This document shows, one piece after another, positions 41,871 to 52,750 of a DNA stretch of 64,000 bases. The DNA lies in contig CM035806.1 in assembly GCA_020466095.1 (NCBI GenBank), positions 19,466,571 through 19,530,570 of the forward strand. The letters are read 5' to 3'. The position numbers and the translations under genes are program-made. The notes under the pieces were generated by a model that ran no database searches, had not been told where the DNA came from, and saw only the letters and a program-made list of their open reading frames with translations. Position 1 is the stretch's first letter, and each line of letters opens with the position of its first letter. The DNA comes from Chlorops oryzae. Taxonomy: Eukaryota; Arthropoda; Insecta; Diptera; Chloropidae.

Positions 41871-42653
41871 TTATAAGAAATGAATTTTGGATGCGATTCC
41901 GGCGTTTTCTACAATCCATGATAGAAATTCATTGACATTTGAGTAAATAGTTAGGTAGTCTGGACGAGCACAATAGTAATTCCATGAAACAATTCCAATC
42001 AAGCCATTCTCGTTTATCATTGGACCTCCTGTGTCTCCATTACACGCATCCCTACTGCCGTCGTTGACTCCAGCACAAAGCATACCATCGGTGAGTCCAT
42101 CATTATATTTTGACTTGCAAGTAGCACGATCCGCGATGGTTACTTCAATCTTTTGAAGAACCTCTGGCAAAGCCTTTAAATTATCTGGCATAGTAATTCC
42201 CCAGCCAGTCACAAGAGCAGAGCTTCCAGCAGCCGGAGCATTCGATGCCAATGCAATTGCCTTTGCGTTTGCACCGAATTGAATTTTCTCCTCCAAGAAC
42301 AGAAGTGCAACATCATAATCGAAAGTTGAAAGAGAAAAATCCGGATGCGATAGTATACGCTTAACTCCGATCGTTTTTCCATCATCCACATTCGATGAGC
42401 CATATTGGATTTTATAGACAAACGTTCGTGCTATAACACATTGTGCTGCTGTAAGTATAACATCTGATTTTATAATGCTCCCGCCACAATAGTGCACGCC
42501 ATTTGCGTGCACCGAAACCTGGTGAGGGAAATCCTCAATTTTAGCTTCATCACCGCCGATAATACGTCCGCTGAATGGAAATTCCGTGCGAAGAATTCCA
42601 CTGGCGATTGTCACAAGCGAGAATCCCAGGCACAGAAATGTTCCACGGTACAT
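41871..42653 (-). CDS. Secreted trypsin-fold serine protease homologue, catalytically inactive (SPH)
   Basis: Single-exon protein of 260 aa. A hydrophobic signal peptide occupies about residues 1-19, followed by a short propeptide and a trypsin-like activation site R30|IIGG. The S1 fold is complete: six cysteines (56, 72, 179, 193, 204, 228) suit the three usual invertebrate disulfides, and the triad Asp sits in DYDVALL (D114). The catalytic His is replaced (LTAAQC, Q71, codon CAA), and so is the catalytic Ser (GDTGGP, T208, codon ACA). S1-pocket Asp is kept (D202), but the glycines lining the pocket are replaced (SWNYYC; DYLTIY instead of a PGVY-type motif). The frame is intact, so this is a pseudo-enzyme rather than a decayed gene. 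Insect SPHs usually act as cofactors, decoys or adaptors in immunity, digestion or seminal fluid; which applies here is unknown. Confidence 0.95.
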   Translation of the reverse strand: MYRGTFLCLGFSLVTIASGILRTEFPFSGRIIGGDEAKIEDFPHQVSVHANGVHYCGGSIIKSDVILTAAQCVIARTFVYKIQYGSSNVDDGKTIGVKRILSHPDFSLSTFDYDVALLFLEEKIQFGANAKAIALASNAPAAGSSALVTGWGITMPDNLKALPEVLQKIEVTIADRATCKSKYNDGLTDGMLCAGVNDGSRDACNGDTGGPMINENGLIGIVSWNYYCARPDYLTIYSNVNEFLSWIVENAGIASKIHFL

Positions 42654-42685
42654 TCTAGACTAATTACTACGAATAATGAACATAC

Positions 42686-42721
42686 AACTGAAACTTAAGT
42701 GTTGGGCTTCAACAATTTATA
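42686..42721 (-). promoter_or_regulatory. Core promoter of the serine protease homologue: TATA box and initiator
   Basis: On the minus strand TATAAAT occupies 42721..42715 and TCAGTT, an arthropod initiator, occupies 42691..42686. Taking the initiator A (42689) as +1 puts TATA at -32 to -26, which is canonical spacing. It leaves a 35-nt 5' leader before the ATG at 42653. This arrangement is typical of strongly regulated, tissue-specific insect digestive or secretory genes and supports the gene being live. Confidence 0.75.
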
Positions 42722-43054
42722 AAGCCTTTTAATTGTATAAGCCTAAGAAAAAAAAAGTCGGTTTCGGAAGCGAAGTGACCAGCGAAATTTATCTTAAATT
42801 AAGTTGAGTGGCTGATTAGAGGAAGAAACCAGATTAAATACATATGTTTGTATAAAGCTACTGTTTAATAATATTTTATAAATTATGTCATCAATTATGT
42901 TTGGTACCGCAATCAAAAATAGATCTTTTGATCTTTTTGCCATATACATATAAATTATTATATTTATATTTAAATCCATTGTGTCGGCGAAACCGTAACA
43001 GTTCATACCACATTTGATCTACTGGCACTTGAACTGCAATCTAAAGCTGAAAAC

Positions 43055-43140
43055 AGTCACAGCGTATCGTATCGTAACGTAACTTAACGTAACGTATCAC
43101 GACGGGGCTGGCATGTAGCTTACGGTACGTTACGAAACGA
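43055..43140. repeat. GTAACGTAACGTATC short tandem repeat
   Basis: Repeated CGTATCGTATCGTAACGTAA motifs, then GGTACGTTACGAAACG. Low-complexity. Confidence 0.6.
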
Positions 43141-43158
43141 TTTGACCGACATCATATA

Positions 43159-43442
43159 CAGTAGTTTCGCTATATAAGAAACTCGTATACATATAAGAAA
43201 AACCCACCTTTAAGAAACTGTTCACCAAAACTAAAAACTCTTTTTGTATGGAAAAAATTTTTATATAAGAAACTTGGATTTTATCAAAAATTTAACACCC
43301 TTATTTTCAAATATCGGTATTTTATATAAGAAAAAATTTTCTTATAAACGGTTTTTTTTTTTTATAAGAATGAATTTTCTTATAAACCGGATAAAAGAAT
43401 GAAATTTCTTGGCAAAATCGACTTTCTTATATAGCGAAACTG
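43159..43442. mobile_element. pogo/Tc1-like MITE with TA TSD
   Basis: 284 bp between TA dinucleotides. It begins CAGTAGTTTCGCTATATAAG and ends with the near-inverse CTTATATAGCGAAACTG. The interior repeats TATAAGAAA/TTTCTTATA motifs and codes for nothing. Confidence 0.8.
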
Positions 43443-43507
43443 TAAATATTCCTCTAATACTTGAATCAGCTGACACGTCACGATATGATTGACTGCTTTC
43501 AGCGTAA

Positions 43508-43640
43508 GGGCCAAGGTTCAATAGTCCGAGAGTCGTGCGTGAAACAGTCTCTGTCTCGCTCTCCCTCTATATCTCTGTATCTCTCTCTCCCACTTTCTCT
43601 CGCACGCACGCATTACTCTCGGGCTATTGTACCTTGGCCC
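43508..43640. mobile_element. PIF/Harbinger-type MITE, TAA TSD
   Basis: 133 bp. GGGCCAAGGTTCAATAGTCC and its near-inverse at the right end are flanked by TAA on both sides. The centre is a short TC-rich run. Confidence 0.75.
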
Positions 43641-43644
43641 TAAC

Positions 43645-44495
43645 TACAGCTTTTCGAGACCCTTTAAGGTTCCCACATACGCTACAACCAATCCAACAAT
43701 CTATTGGAACAGCAATAAAAACATAGTGTCCATAAATTATGAAAACCTGTTATCCGTTTCTCAACCAAGCTACAGAAACGAAATTTGACGTCGATTTCAA
43801 CCCAGTGATGGATTAATTGAAGCGATTGTGGGTCCTTTTTATAAAAGCAGTAAATACATTTAATCAAATACAAAACAATGAAAAAATTAAATGATAAATT
43901 TAAGGCTGCTTACACGATTCCATCCAGTTTTTGAATATGTATACGATGCGGCCCAATATTAAGACCTTTTTCACATCTCGGAAAAACAAATATTGCAGCC
44001 CTATAAAATAAAAATGAAAGTGTCAGACCACCACCATGCTTACTATTTGTTCTCGAGGTCGCTGAACACGAATTTGAGATCTATTGTATGTAGTTCCATC
44101 GTTTCTAGAATTCTCTATTCCATTTTGAGGTCAAAGCGAAATCATAGTGTGGCCTCTGGGTCTCTATCAATATCTTTTAACCATAGCATAGCTACTTTTT
44201 TTTTAAACACTCCATTTATTTTACAAAAACTACCTTTTTTTTTTAACATTTTGGTACTTTCTGCGATACAAAAATGACAGCACTGACTGTGCTAGTAGGT
44301 TCAAATAAGCATGTGTGAGCTGTCAAACATATAAATATCCACGATTTGAAGGTTTTAAATTTTTAAAAATTTATAATAAAAACTTAAAATTTAATAATAT
44401 ATTGTGCAAAATTATCCTTTCTCAATTTATATCACTTGGTATATACAAAGAGCCGATTACTTAATTCTACATACCTTGTACCCATAGTGAACGCA
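43645..44495. other. Intergenic sequence, nothing supported
   Basis: No coding or repeat structure was recognised beyond short AT-rich runs. Confidence 0.35.
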
Positions 44496-44499
44496 GTTT

Positions 44500-45090
44500 A
44501 GCATGACGCCTATAATTCTCATTTGGTTTGTAAAATGGGACACATAAGACCCGCAGAATTTCTGAAGATTTTTCACGAGTTGATAGATCGTGAGAGCTAT
44601 CGATTATTCGGTAGTCGAGTTTCACTAATCGGTAGGCTCAATAATCGAACGGTTAAATAATCGATCGTTTTAATAATCGATTGTTTCAAAAATCGATGTT
44701 TTCGATAATCGATCGTCTAAATAATCGATAGTGTCAATAATCGATTGTTTGAGCAATCGATAGAATAAATAATCTATATTTTCGATAATCGATAGGTTTA
44801 AAAATTTGGTAATTTTGAAAATCGAAAACAGTGATAATCGATAATTTTGTAAATTTAAAGTTGCATTTTCGAGCTACTGTCGCCCTAATCAAAATACATA
44901 AATGAGGGCATTTTTAGGAATCTGTCCATTTCAAAAGAACAAAGCCCTCTCTATTTTCGCCAGCATCACCTTTCCAAAGCTAAAGTAAATTGTCCATGAA
45001 TCAAAACTATCGATAGCCGTCAAAAAGCCATCGATGTTTTCGATAGTTCGACACCATCGATAGTATCGATAGTGCTATCGATATTGTTTC
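44500..45090. repeat. 80-bp core plus TATCGAT arrays, copy 3
   Basis: The core at 44500-44580 (ATTCTCATTTGGTTTGTAAA...) is followed by more than a dozen ATCGATNG motifs to 44850 and a second cluster at 45005-45080 (CATCGATAGTATCGATAGTG). It is the same arrangement as 14755-15690. Confidence 0.85.
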
Positions 45091-45681
45091 TCCAGATCTA
45101 GCATGAATGCCACATAAACCTCAAAATTGAATTAAGTCGAAGTTGCGATGTCACGTTCGATGTTATATACATAGTGTTTATTGCATATTAATACATATAT
45201 ATTAGAAAACTATCCTCTAACCAATATAATATTATAGTGAAATCTACAAAATATATCTAGTTTCGCGCATAAAAAAAATATTTTACGTTTTGTCGTTCAA
45301 AATTTTGTCGCAACAGCCTGAAAAATTGGCATGACTGGTAAAAACTAGCAAGCGTAATCGATATTTTTAAAGCAAGATATCGATAGTATCGCGATGTTGG
45401 AAATATTTTAAAGGGCCACGCAAACATTCACTCTGACTGAATCAGTCAGTTAATTGGCTTATTCAAGAAAAACATGTGTGCGGTACACGGACACATGATG
45501 TTACATGAATGGGCAAGAGTAAGTACATCAGCACGCACACGGTCGACTGATCAGTTAGACTGAATTTTCATGCAGCGCTTAATACAACTGACTGAAGGTC
45601 TGCGATCAAAAACTAATAAATAATTACGTCTACGGGATTGAAATGTTAAAACATTTCGATGACGAAAAACACTCTGTGTTA

Positions 45682-46043
45682 GGGGCTGTTTACACATAAC
45701 CGCATTTAGCATTTTTCAGCATTTTCCCAAAATGCTGAAAAATGCGGTATGAATTTGCGTGTGTTTGTTGTTGTATTTGTGAACCGCATTTTTCAGCATT
45801 TTGGGAAAATGCGAAAAAAATGCGATTATTTCCCGAAAAACTATCGATATTTTTAGTTTCATCTCTGATAAAATACACATCGCAGTCAAAAACATCTGAT
45901 TCATATTCATTGCATCATGGCGGAGGAGGAGATCAGCTGATTTCAAAAATGCTAAATGCGAAATACTGTAGTGTAGACACCAATTTTAAAAATGCGCATT
46001 TTAGGGATGCAAATGCTAAATGCGATTATGTGTAAACAGCCCC
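45682..46043. mobile_element. PIF/Harbinger (Tourist-like) MITE, TTA TSD
   Basis: 362 bp. GGGGCTGTTTACACATAACC and its inverse (TTATGTGTAAACAGCCCC) are flanked by TTA on both sides. Inner palindromes of GCATTTTTCAGCATTTT occur. It lies about 0.65 kb upstream of the Mlf ATG. Confidence 0.88.
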
Positions 46044-46558
46044 TTAGTTAGGCACATGCGTGGATGTGGTATGGGAGGGTTTTTATTTCTTCTCCATCAA
46101 TTTCTGCCATCAAAATGGAATTTCATCTCATCTCTGGTTTCCTTTCTTCAAAATAATGAGCTCTTTACTTGCTTCGCATTTACCTTTATAGCATAGAGCC
46201 CTTAAATTTGACATGCTCACATCCCTGGCGAAGTATAAACGGAAAGTCGGATGCAACCCTGCGTTTGTAATACTCGTCGATTACATGTCGCCTCAGTATA
46301 ACTCCCAATTTACACACACAAAATTTTTCTCTACAAATTCTTTAGGTATATTTATATTATACATATTATATAAGAAACATGATGCGAAGGGAAATATCTG
46401 CTCTTGCCCTTCTCGTCAACTAAAACTATTTCTCGAAAGAAAAATGTGTGTATGAAAATTAGGTAGAAGCGAAAATACATAGCTATTTTCGACTATTTTT
46501 GTGCATGTGTTTTGCACTAACGTGCAAATGCCGTCTAGCCAAAAAACAAACCAAAAAA

Positions 46559-46566
46559 TATCGATA
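46559..46566 (+). promoter_or_regulatory. Mlf: DRE (DREF-binding element) in the Mlf promoter
   Basis: A perfect palindromic TATCGATA lies 134 bp upstream of the Mlf ATG, with a second CGATA a few bases downstream (CTCGATAAT at 46569). This is the consensus for DREF, and CGATA is also bound by BEAF-32. No TATA box is seen, consistent with a housekeeping-type DRE promoter. Caution: TATCGAT is frequent in repeats of this window, though this copy is isolated. Confidence 0.6.
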
Positions 46567-46699
46567 CCCTCGATAATACAATCAATAGTCTTGCATCTCC
46601 AATAGCTGGAAATATTGCGATACTTGATTTTGCATCATTGAAAGGGGAATATCGGAAAACTCTCGAAGAAAATTCGGGAAAAATATTTAACTTGTGAAA

Positions 46700-46746
46700 A
46701 TGTCGCTCTTTGGTGGTTTTATGGGAGACGATGACATGTTTCTTGG
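46700..46746 (+). CDS. Mlf: Mlf first coding exon, form 1a
   Basis: Starts GAAAATG and encodes MSLFGGFMGDDDMFL plus two bases (GG), then donor GTAAGTG. Joined to exon 2 it reads FLGNPMHAMNM, which aligns with the DDPFF-type N-terminus of vertebrate MLF1/2. It is therefore the ancestral first exon. The 2.4-kb intron that follows contains alternative exon 1b. Confidence 0.9.
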
Positions 46747-49476
46747 GTAAGTGATGAAAATTCGAAAGTATATTTGCTGGAGCGTTCATATTTACGTGCA
46801 TGTGTTTGTAAATATGTATGTGTGTAGTGGTTTTCTAGAAAAAGGCAAAGGGAAAATCAATAATTTAGACATCTTACTTTATTACATACACGACATACAT
46901 ACATACATACATATGTACATGTATACGGATATCTGCGACAATATGTTATAAAATCTTGAGTCGAAAATGCTTTTTCGAGAAAAAAAAAATCTCCGAGTTT
47001 CGTATTTCATAAACCTTCTCATATTATATGGAAATTTATTTCTTGAATAAGTAGTTTATCATTAGAAGAATGTTTGGCAGACGAAGATTTTCTTGTCCCT
47101 AAACATGCGTCATTTTGTCGAAAGGAATTGAACGGTTCATTTTGAGCTTGAGTCTTATTAGCTCCATTATTATGATTGGTGCTTTTGTGTATTCAATTAG
47201 TTCAACTTGGATTAATTTTTGTGTGGCTTAATTAAGGGTATTATTCTGGAGCTGCAATTGTATAGACTAAATAAAAAATCAATTATCTTGTGACGTTCAT
47301 TCGTGTGCACAATAGCCTTTAATAATGAATTGTGGTCATTAGCTTACATATCACTAAAATCATGAATTTACTCCTTAACCCTATAAGGTCGAGTTTTCCT
47401 CCGCATAAGTTGAAGGATTTGTACCAATGTTGTTAATAGTAAATGATGTAAGTCGTTAAAATGATGCGGATACAAATTTTTCCCTTATGCATTAAAGGGT
47501 TAATGACTCGTTTAAATGATGCGGGGAACATTTTTTCCATCATGCGTTAAAGGGTTAATGCCTCGTTAGTATGATGCGTGCTACATTTTTTCCATCATGC
47601 GTTAAAGGGTTAATGGCTCGTTAGAATGATGCGGGGACAAATTTTTCCCTTATTGTTTAAAGGGCCAATGTCTGCCTCATGCTCAGAATATACTCGTAGT
47701 AGAGTCTGGATAGAGTGAACTGATTTTTGCCAAACGAGGCTGTTCACACAATCGAGATTAAATTTTTTTATGATTAAATTGCTTTACTTGGTTTGAATAT
47801 GTACCTACAAGAAAGAGTCCCAGGAAGTTTTTGTTCCTAAAAAGCTGCGTTTTTTGGAAAAAATTCAACAGGGACGTTGGTTTCTTACGTTATCGTTATG
47901 ACTTTAGAACAGAATTCTCGCAAAAAGTTTTGGATCCAGTGTAATCTGTCTTGTAAGCTTCAGTCCACGTGTTCACTCCAACAAAGGTTTTCACACTATC
48001 CAGACTCCACTGTATATAGTAAATACTTGTATATTAACCCTGTAACAGGCCAAATTTAAATTGATAAAAACACAAGTCCAAACAGATTTTTTAACTTATT
48101 TAACATTGAGGAGCTCAAAAAAGAATATCTCGCACACTCTTATTTTCCTTTATAGAGCAGTCAGTTGGAAGAAAAGGCTTTTAAAGCCGTGGTTACACTT
48201 ATGAATTCAATTGAAATCGATCTTTGGTGAAAATCAGCTATTTTGAATGTGGACCTTGAGGACCACATTCCGGTTAGAGGGTTAAATACAATGGGGTAAA
48301 TTATTTGCAATATGGTAATATGTGAGAGAGGACGGTATATTTAATATTTTTCAATTCTGAAAAAAACCCACTAAAATTCTACACTTTTGAAGCTGGTTCC
48401 CTCTGAAAAATGATCTGCAATCAACTGTCATCGCATTTACGTTTCATAGCCATGTAAGTGACAAATACACTTCTCACAGCAAAGTAAAGTCAAATAGTCA
48501 GATGCAACCCTGCCGAATCAATACTTTTCCACTACTTGCCAGTTCAGTTTAAGGGGCTGTCCATTAATTACGTAAGAGAGATTTTGGCAAAACCATAGGA
48601 GCATTCCACAGAAAGTGTTACTTTTGTCCCGTTCGAACAGACAAAAACTAATGTAATTGCTCAAAAGTATTCGAAAGGGCACCTTATATCATGTTAAGTA
48701 TCTTAATGTGAGTATGTACATTAAAATAATCTTTTTCATCCATTTAAACATAAAAAAATATCATGAATATTATTTGTCCCGAACGTGGAATGCTTTTTTA
48801 GAGAACTTCCTCATCGAGAGGTTAAGTCCTTTTCATTCGAAAATTCTTAAATCAAAGCAAACCGACTTCATATTCCGGAATTTTTAGATTCGAGCTGCTG
48901 TTTGGGATTCTCATTTTCAATAAGAATATTTTTCAAAAGGGATCAGCACAAAAGGAAAACGATAAATTTTGAGTTAATTAGAAAATATAAATATATATTT
49001 TTTTATTTTTTAATTTGGCAATGTCTCGGCGCAAAGGCAAATCCCAAGCCAAAAACAATCGAAACGACGGATTTCATGCTTTGCTTAATAGCGATGATAA
49101 GTGAGCGGCGAAGTCGAGGATTTATTAAGATTTTTTATTTTACTTTTATATTTTGTTTTTTGTTTGTTTTGCAGCAATCCAATGCACGCCATGAACATGC
49201 AAATGCGTTCTATGAATCGTTTGATGAACTCATTCATGCCGGACCCATTCAATATGTTGGCACCGTTCGATCCAGGATTCCAACAAAATGCTCTAATGGA
49301 ACGCAATGCTGGCGGTGCAGCACAAATGGGTCTATTCGGTTTTCCCGGAATGCCAAATATGAATCGTTTGATGAACGCAGGTAGGTACTTACCATCTCTC
49401 CTTCTTTCTCTCTCTTTCTTTCCCTCGAAAAAATAAATTGGAAGAATTTGTAATTGAAAACTCATTTTTCCCCCAC

Positions 49477-49509
<33 letters not shown>

Positions 49510-52500
49510 ATATTGGCACTCCAAATGGAGCATCATTTTGTTCAAGTTCAGTGATAACAATGTCATCGGGCCCGGATGGTCGTCCGCAGATATATCAGGC
49601 CACTTCAAGCACTAAAACCGGTCCCGGTGGCATTCGTGAGACTCGTAAGACCGTTCAGGACTCGACGCGCGGAATTAAGAAAATGGCAATCGGCCATCAT
49701 ATTGGCGAACGTGCACATATTATTGAAAAGGAGCAGGATCTCGGTTCGGGTCAGCTTGAAGAACGTCAGGAGTTCATTAATTTGGAAGAAGAGCAAGCCG
49801 AGGATTTCGATCGTGAATTCACTTCGCGAGCCCATATGAATCGTTCGATTGTGCCTGCTATTGGTCCGCCACCAACACGTCAAGTCTTATCGATCGAACC
49901 CGTCGATGACGATGATGAGGACGATGATGATGTTATTGAGCAACCACAAGCAAATCATCCACGTCAATTGCATGGCTTGCCCCCGGCACCATCGCACCAA
50001 AAACAGCAACAGCAACAGCATAACAGGTGAGCTCGAAGGAATTAAACAAAAAAAAAAAAAAAAAAAAAGGGAAATTCCATTCATTTGCCTTGCTATTTCA
50101 TTTTATTTGTTAAGAAAATGTTTTGATGATCGTTATAAAATTTTATGCAGTTGTGGGTTTTTTATTTATTTATCTTTTATTTATTTATCTTTTATTTATA
50201 TATTTTTTATTGCCAACATCAATTGTATTTCAACTGATCACCTTGATTAGTGCTTAAAGGATTTACTTTCTTAAAGGCTGAAATTTCGATCTTTCGATAC
50301 AATGAAAAAGAAAACCACATATTTTCATAGCTCTTATCATATTTCATTGCCAACAGACATGAGAATGGTGATTTTGTCGCCACGCCTTCAGAGAGGCGGC
50401 TCAATGCGACTCAAGTGTACAGTAATCCTCGCATAAAAGCACTGAAATTAACTCAACTCTTAGATCGTTTTGATATCAAAATCTTTATACTTGGAGTCAC
50501 TTTGTCGTGCATTTATATACTGTGCTTCTATGTGAAGATATCTGTAGAAACTTCGTTCCCTACATTGGGACATTTTTAAGCAGTTTCAAAACAACAAACA
50601 ATTTCCTTAATTTCGCTTATTCAAGAACAACATTTCTTTCTTTTTTGTTTATTCTTTTGACGAGTGGAACTTCGCTGGCGCTTAAGACGAATGCTAAGTT
50701 CCTCAGCTTTTTTTTTTTTAATTTTTATATTTTTTATTAAAATCTTTTAGGGTTAATGGGGGGATTGTTTGTCTCGATTTAAAGTAAATTTTAACCCATT
50801 TTAAGCTAAAAAAAAAAAAAAAAAAAAGCCAAAAATCTGTTCAAGTTTATGAAAATTCAGAAAAACGGGTAACGCGGCATTAATATTTACATAATTTTCC
50901 AAGATAGAACTGTTGAGGAAAATGTGTATGAAAATCGAACTTTAAAAAATAGCAAAAATTTTTTTTTTATTTTATGAAAGGTTTTCTTATGATCACTAAT
51001 GTGCACCTATTTTGGTGCAGCGGCTGTAAATGGGTTAATAAATAACACCATCGGTTCAATGCATTTTAATATGGGAATTGTTTTAACCCTCGGCCGCTGA
51101 CATGGGGTATTCAGAAGGAAGGAATTCTGTAAGAATATTTTCGATTTTAATTCGTCACGCACCGGGGGGCGGGGGAAAAAACACTCGGTTTGCACGGATT
51201 CGTTGAAAATACAGTTATTTTTGAATGAGTGTGTGTTTTTTCCCAGTGCGTGACGAATTAAAATCAAAATTATTCCGACAGAATTCCACCTTCCTTGTGA
51301 ATGAATACCCCTAATATAACTGACGTGGGGCGACCAGGGTCCTTACTCTGTATTGCGATACGATGGCTTATTTTGAGTCGCACTTGCAACGGTTGTTTGC
51401 ACTTATTTCCTTTTTCAGTTTAATCAGTATGTTGGAAATGCTCTTCCGAATCTTTAAGTTCATTTTTACGAATTAAAAACTATAAAAACCCGTTCCAATT
51501 GCGACTCGAAATAAGCTATCGCATCGCAATAGAGAGTAAGACCCCAGATGTTTCATCTACAGACTACCACCACGTCAGCTGCAGGGGGTTAAACAATTTG
51601 AGAATCAGATCGAGTTACTTTAAGTTTCAGTCAGTCCAGTCCAGTCCTTACATATTCAACCTATCGGGTATGTGATTGATTGTTTTTCCTTTCCCGAGGA
51701 AATGAATTCCATTCTCAAATTGATGTGATTATTTCCCCTCTAACAATACCAATATTGAGGGGAAATTTTAATTACTCCCCTGCAGTAAATGCGGGGCAAA
51801 TTGACCCCAGCGTCACCACTGTCTTCTATAGACATGGTCAACGAGGAGGTCCACAGTTCAATTTTCTTGAGCATTCATAAAATGAATTTGCTGCACGAGA
51901 ATCAAAAGGCTCCGTAGCGTAATGGTTAGCATGTCCGATCATCAATCCGAAGGCTCGTGTTCGAATCCCAGGGCAGGCGAGAAAAAGTGGAAAATTTTAA
52001 AATTCGGAAGATTATTCTTATGGATTCTTATGGGTGAGAAGAGAGAAAAAAAAGTTTCCATTCTGAATTCTCGTCAATGCTTTCACAGTTCGTGCGAAAA
52101 TTCTCATCAATTATATTTTCAATAACTTAATTTTTCCAATTTTTTCGCAAAAAAAAAATTTTTTTTTAAAGCCTGTTAGATACCTATAATATTATCCACT
52201 TAAAAAAAAAAAAAAAATTGGCACCCGCCCGAGCGAGATTCGAACACGGGTCTCCAGGTCGCTAGGCCAGACTCTTCACACTGAGCCATCCGAGCCCTGT
52301 GCGCGGCGCTTTCCATTTACGTACTATAGCTAATGAGCTGCCTCTACAGCATCACCAGTTCAATCGTCAACTGGTGTCCGCTCGAACATATGCTCATACA
52401 AAGTGTCCATAGGAGAATACAAGGGCACAGGTACAGTTGGTCACTAGTGACGGTGACGGAGGAACTAGTGACAGATTGAATCAGTCACTAGTGATAATTA

Positions 52501-52719
52501 CTGCAGGGTCAATTCAGAAAATTTATTTCCAAATCGTAATGTTGATTTTAGTTTAAATTATCCATCTATCTTGGTAAAGGGAAATCACATCAATTTGAGA
52601 GTGGAATTCATTTCGCTGGGAAAGGGAAAACAATCACATACCCGTATGAGAGAAATTTATTTGCATATCCGGCCTCGAAATTAATTTGAATAAGAAGCGA
52701 TTCGATTTTTGTTCCTTCT

Positions 52720-52750
<31 letters not shown>

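Larger units (their letters stand above)
51666..52644. mobile_element. TIR element (about 980 bp) carrying two tRNA-like units
   Basis: Terminal repeats of about 65 bp: GGGTATGTGATTGATTGTTT, AATGAATTCCA and CTCAAATTGATGTGATT at left are mirrored at 52585-52644. Between them are a plus-strand tRNA-like unit (51910-51980), a minus-strand one (52218-52298), and GTCACTAGTGAC palindromes at 52440-52495. Lies in Mlf intron 3. Confidence 0.75.

Noticed and set aside
42209..42421. 70-aa ORF within the serine protease homologue
   Set aside because: Alternative frame of a clear S1-family coding sequence.
49605..49883. 92-aa ORF opposite Mlf exon 3
   Set aside because: Shadow of the strongly conserved MLF coding frame.
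51910..51980. Functional tRNA gene
   Set aside because: A and B boxes are good, but the acceptor and anticodon arms do not pair, so I list it only as tRNA-like.
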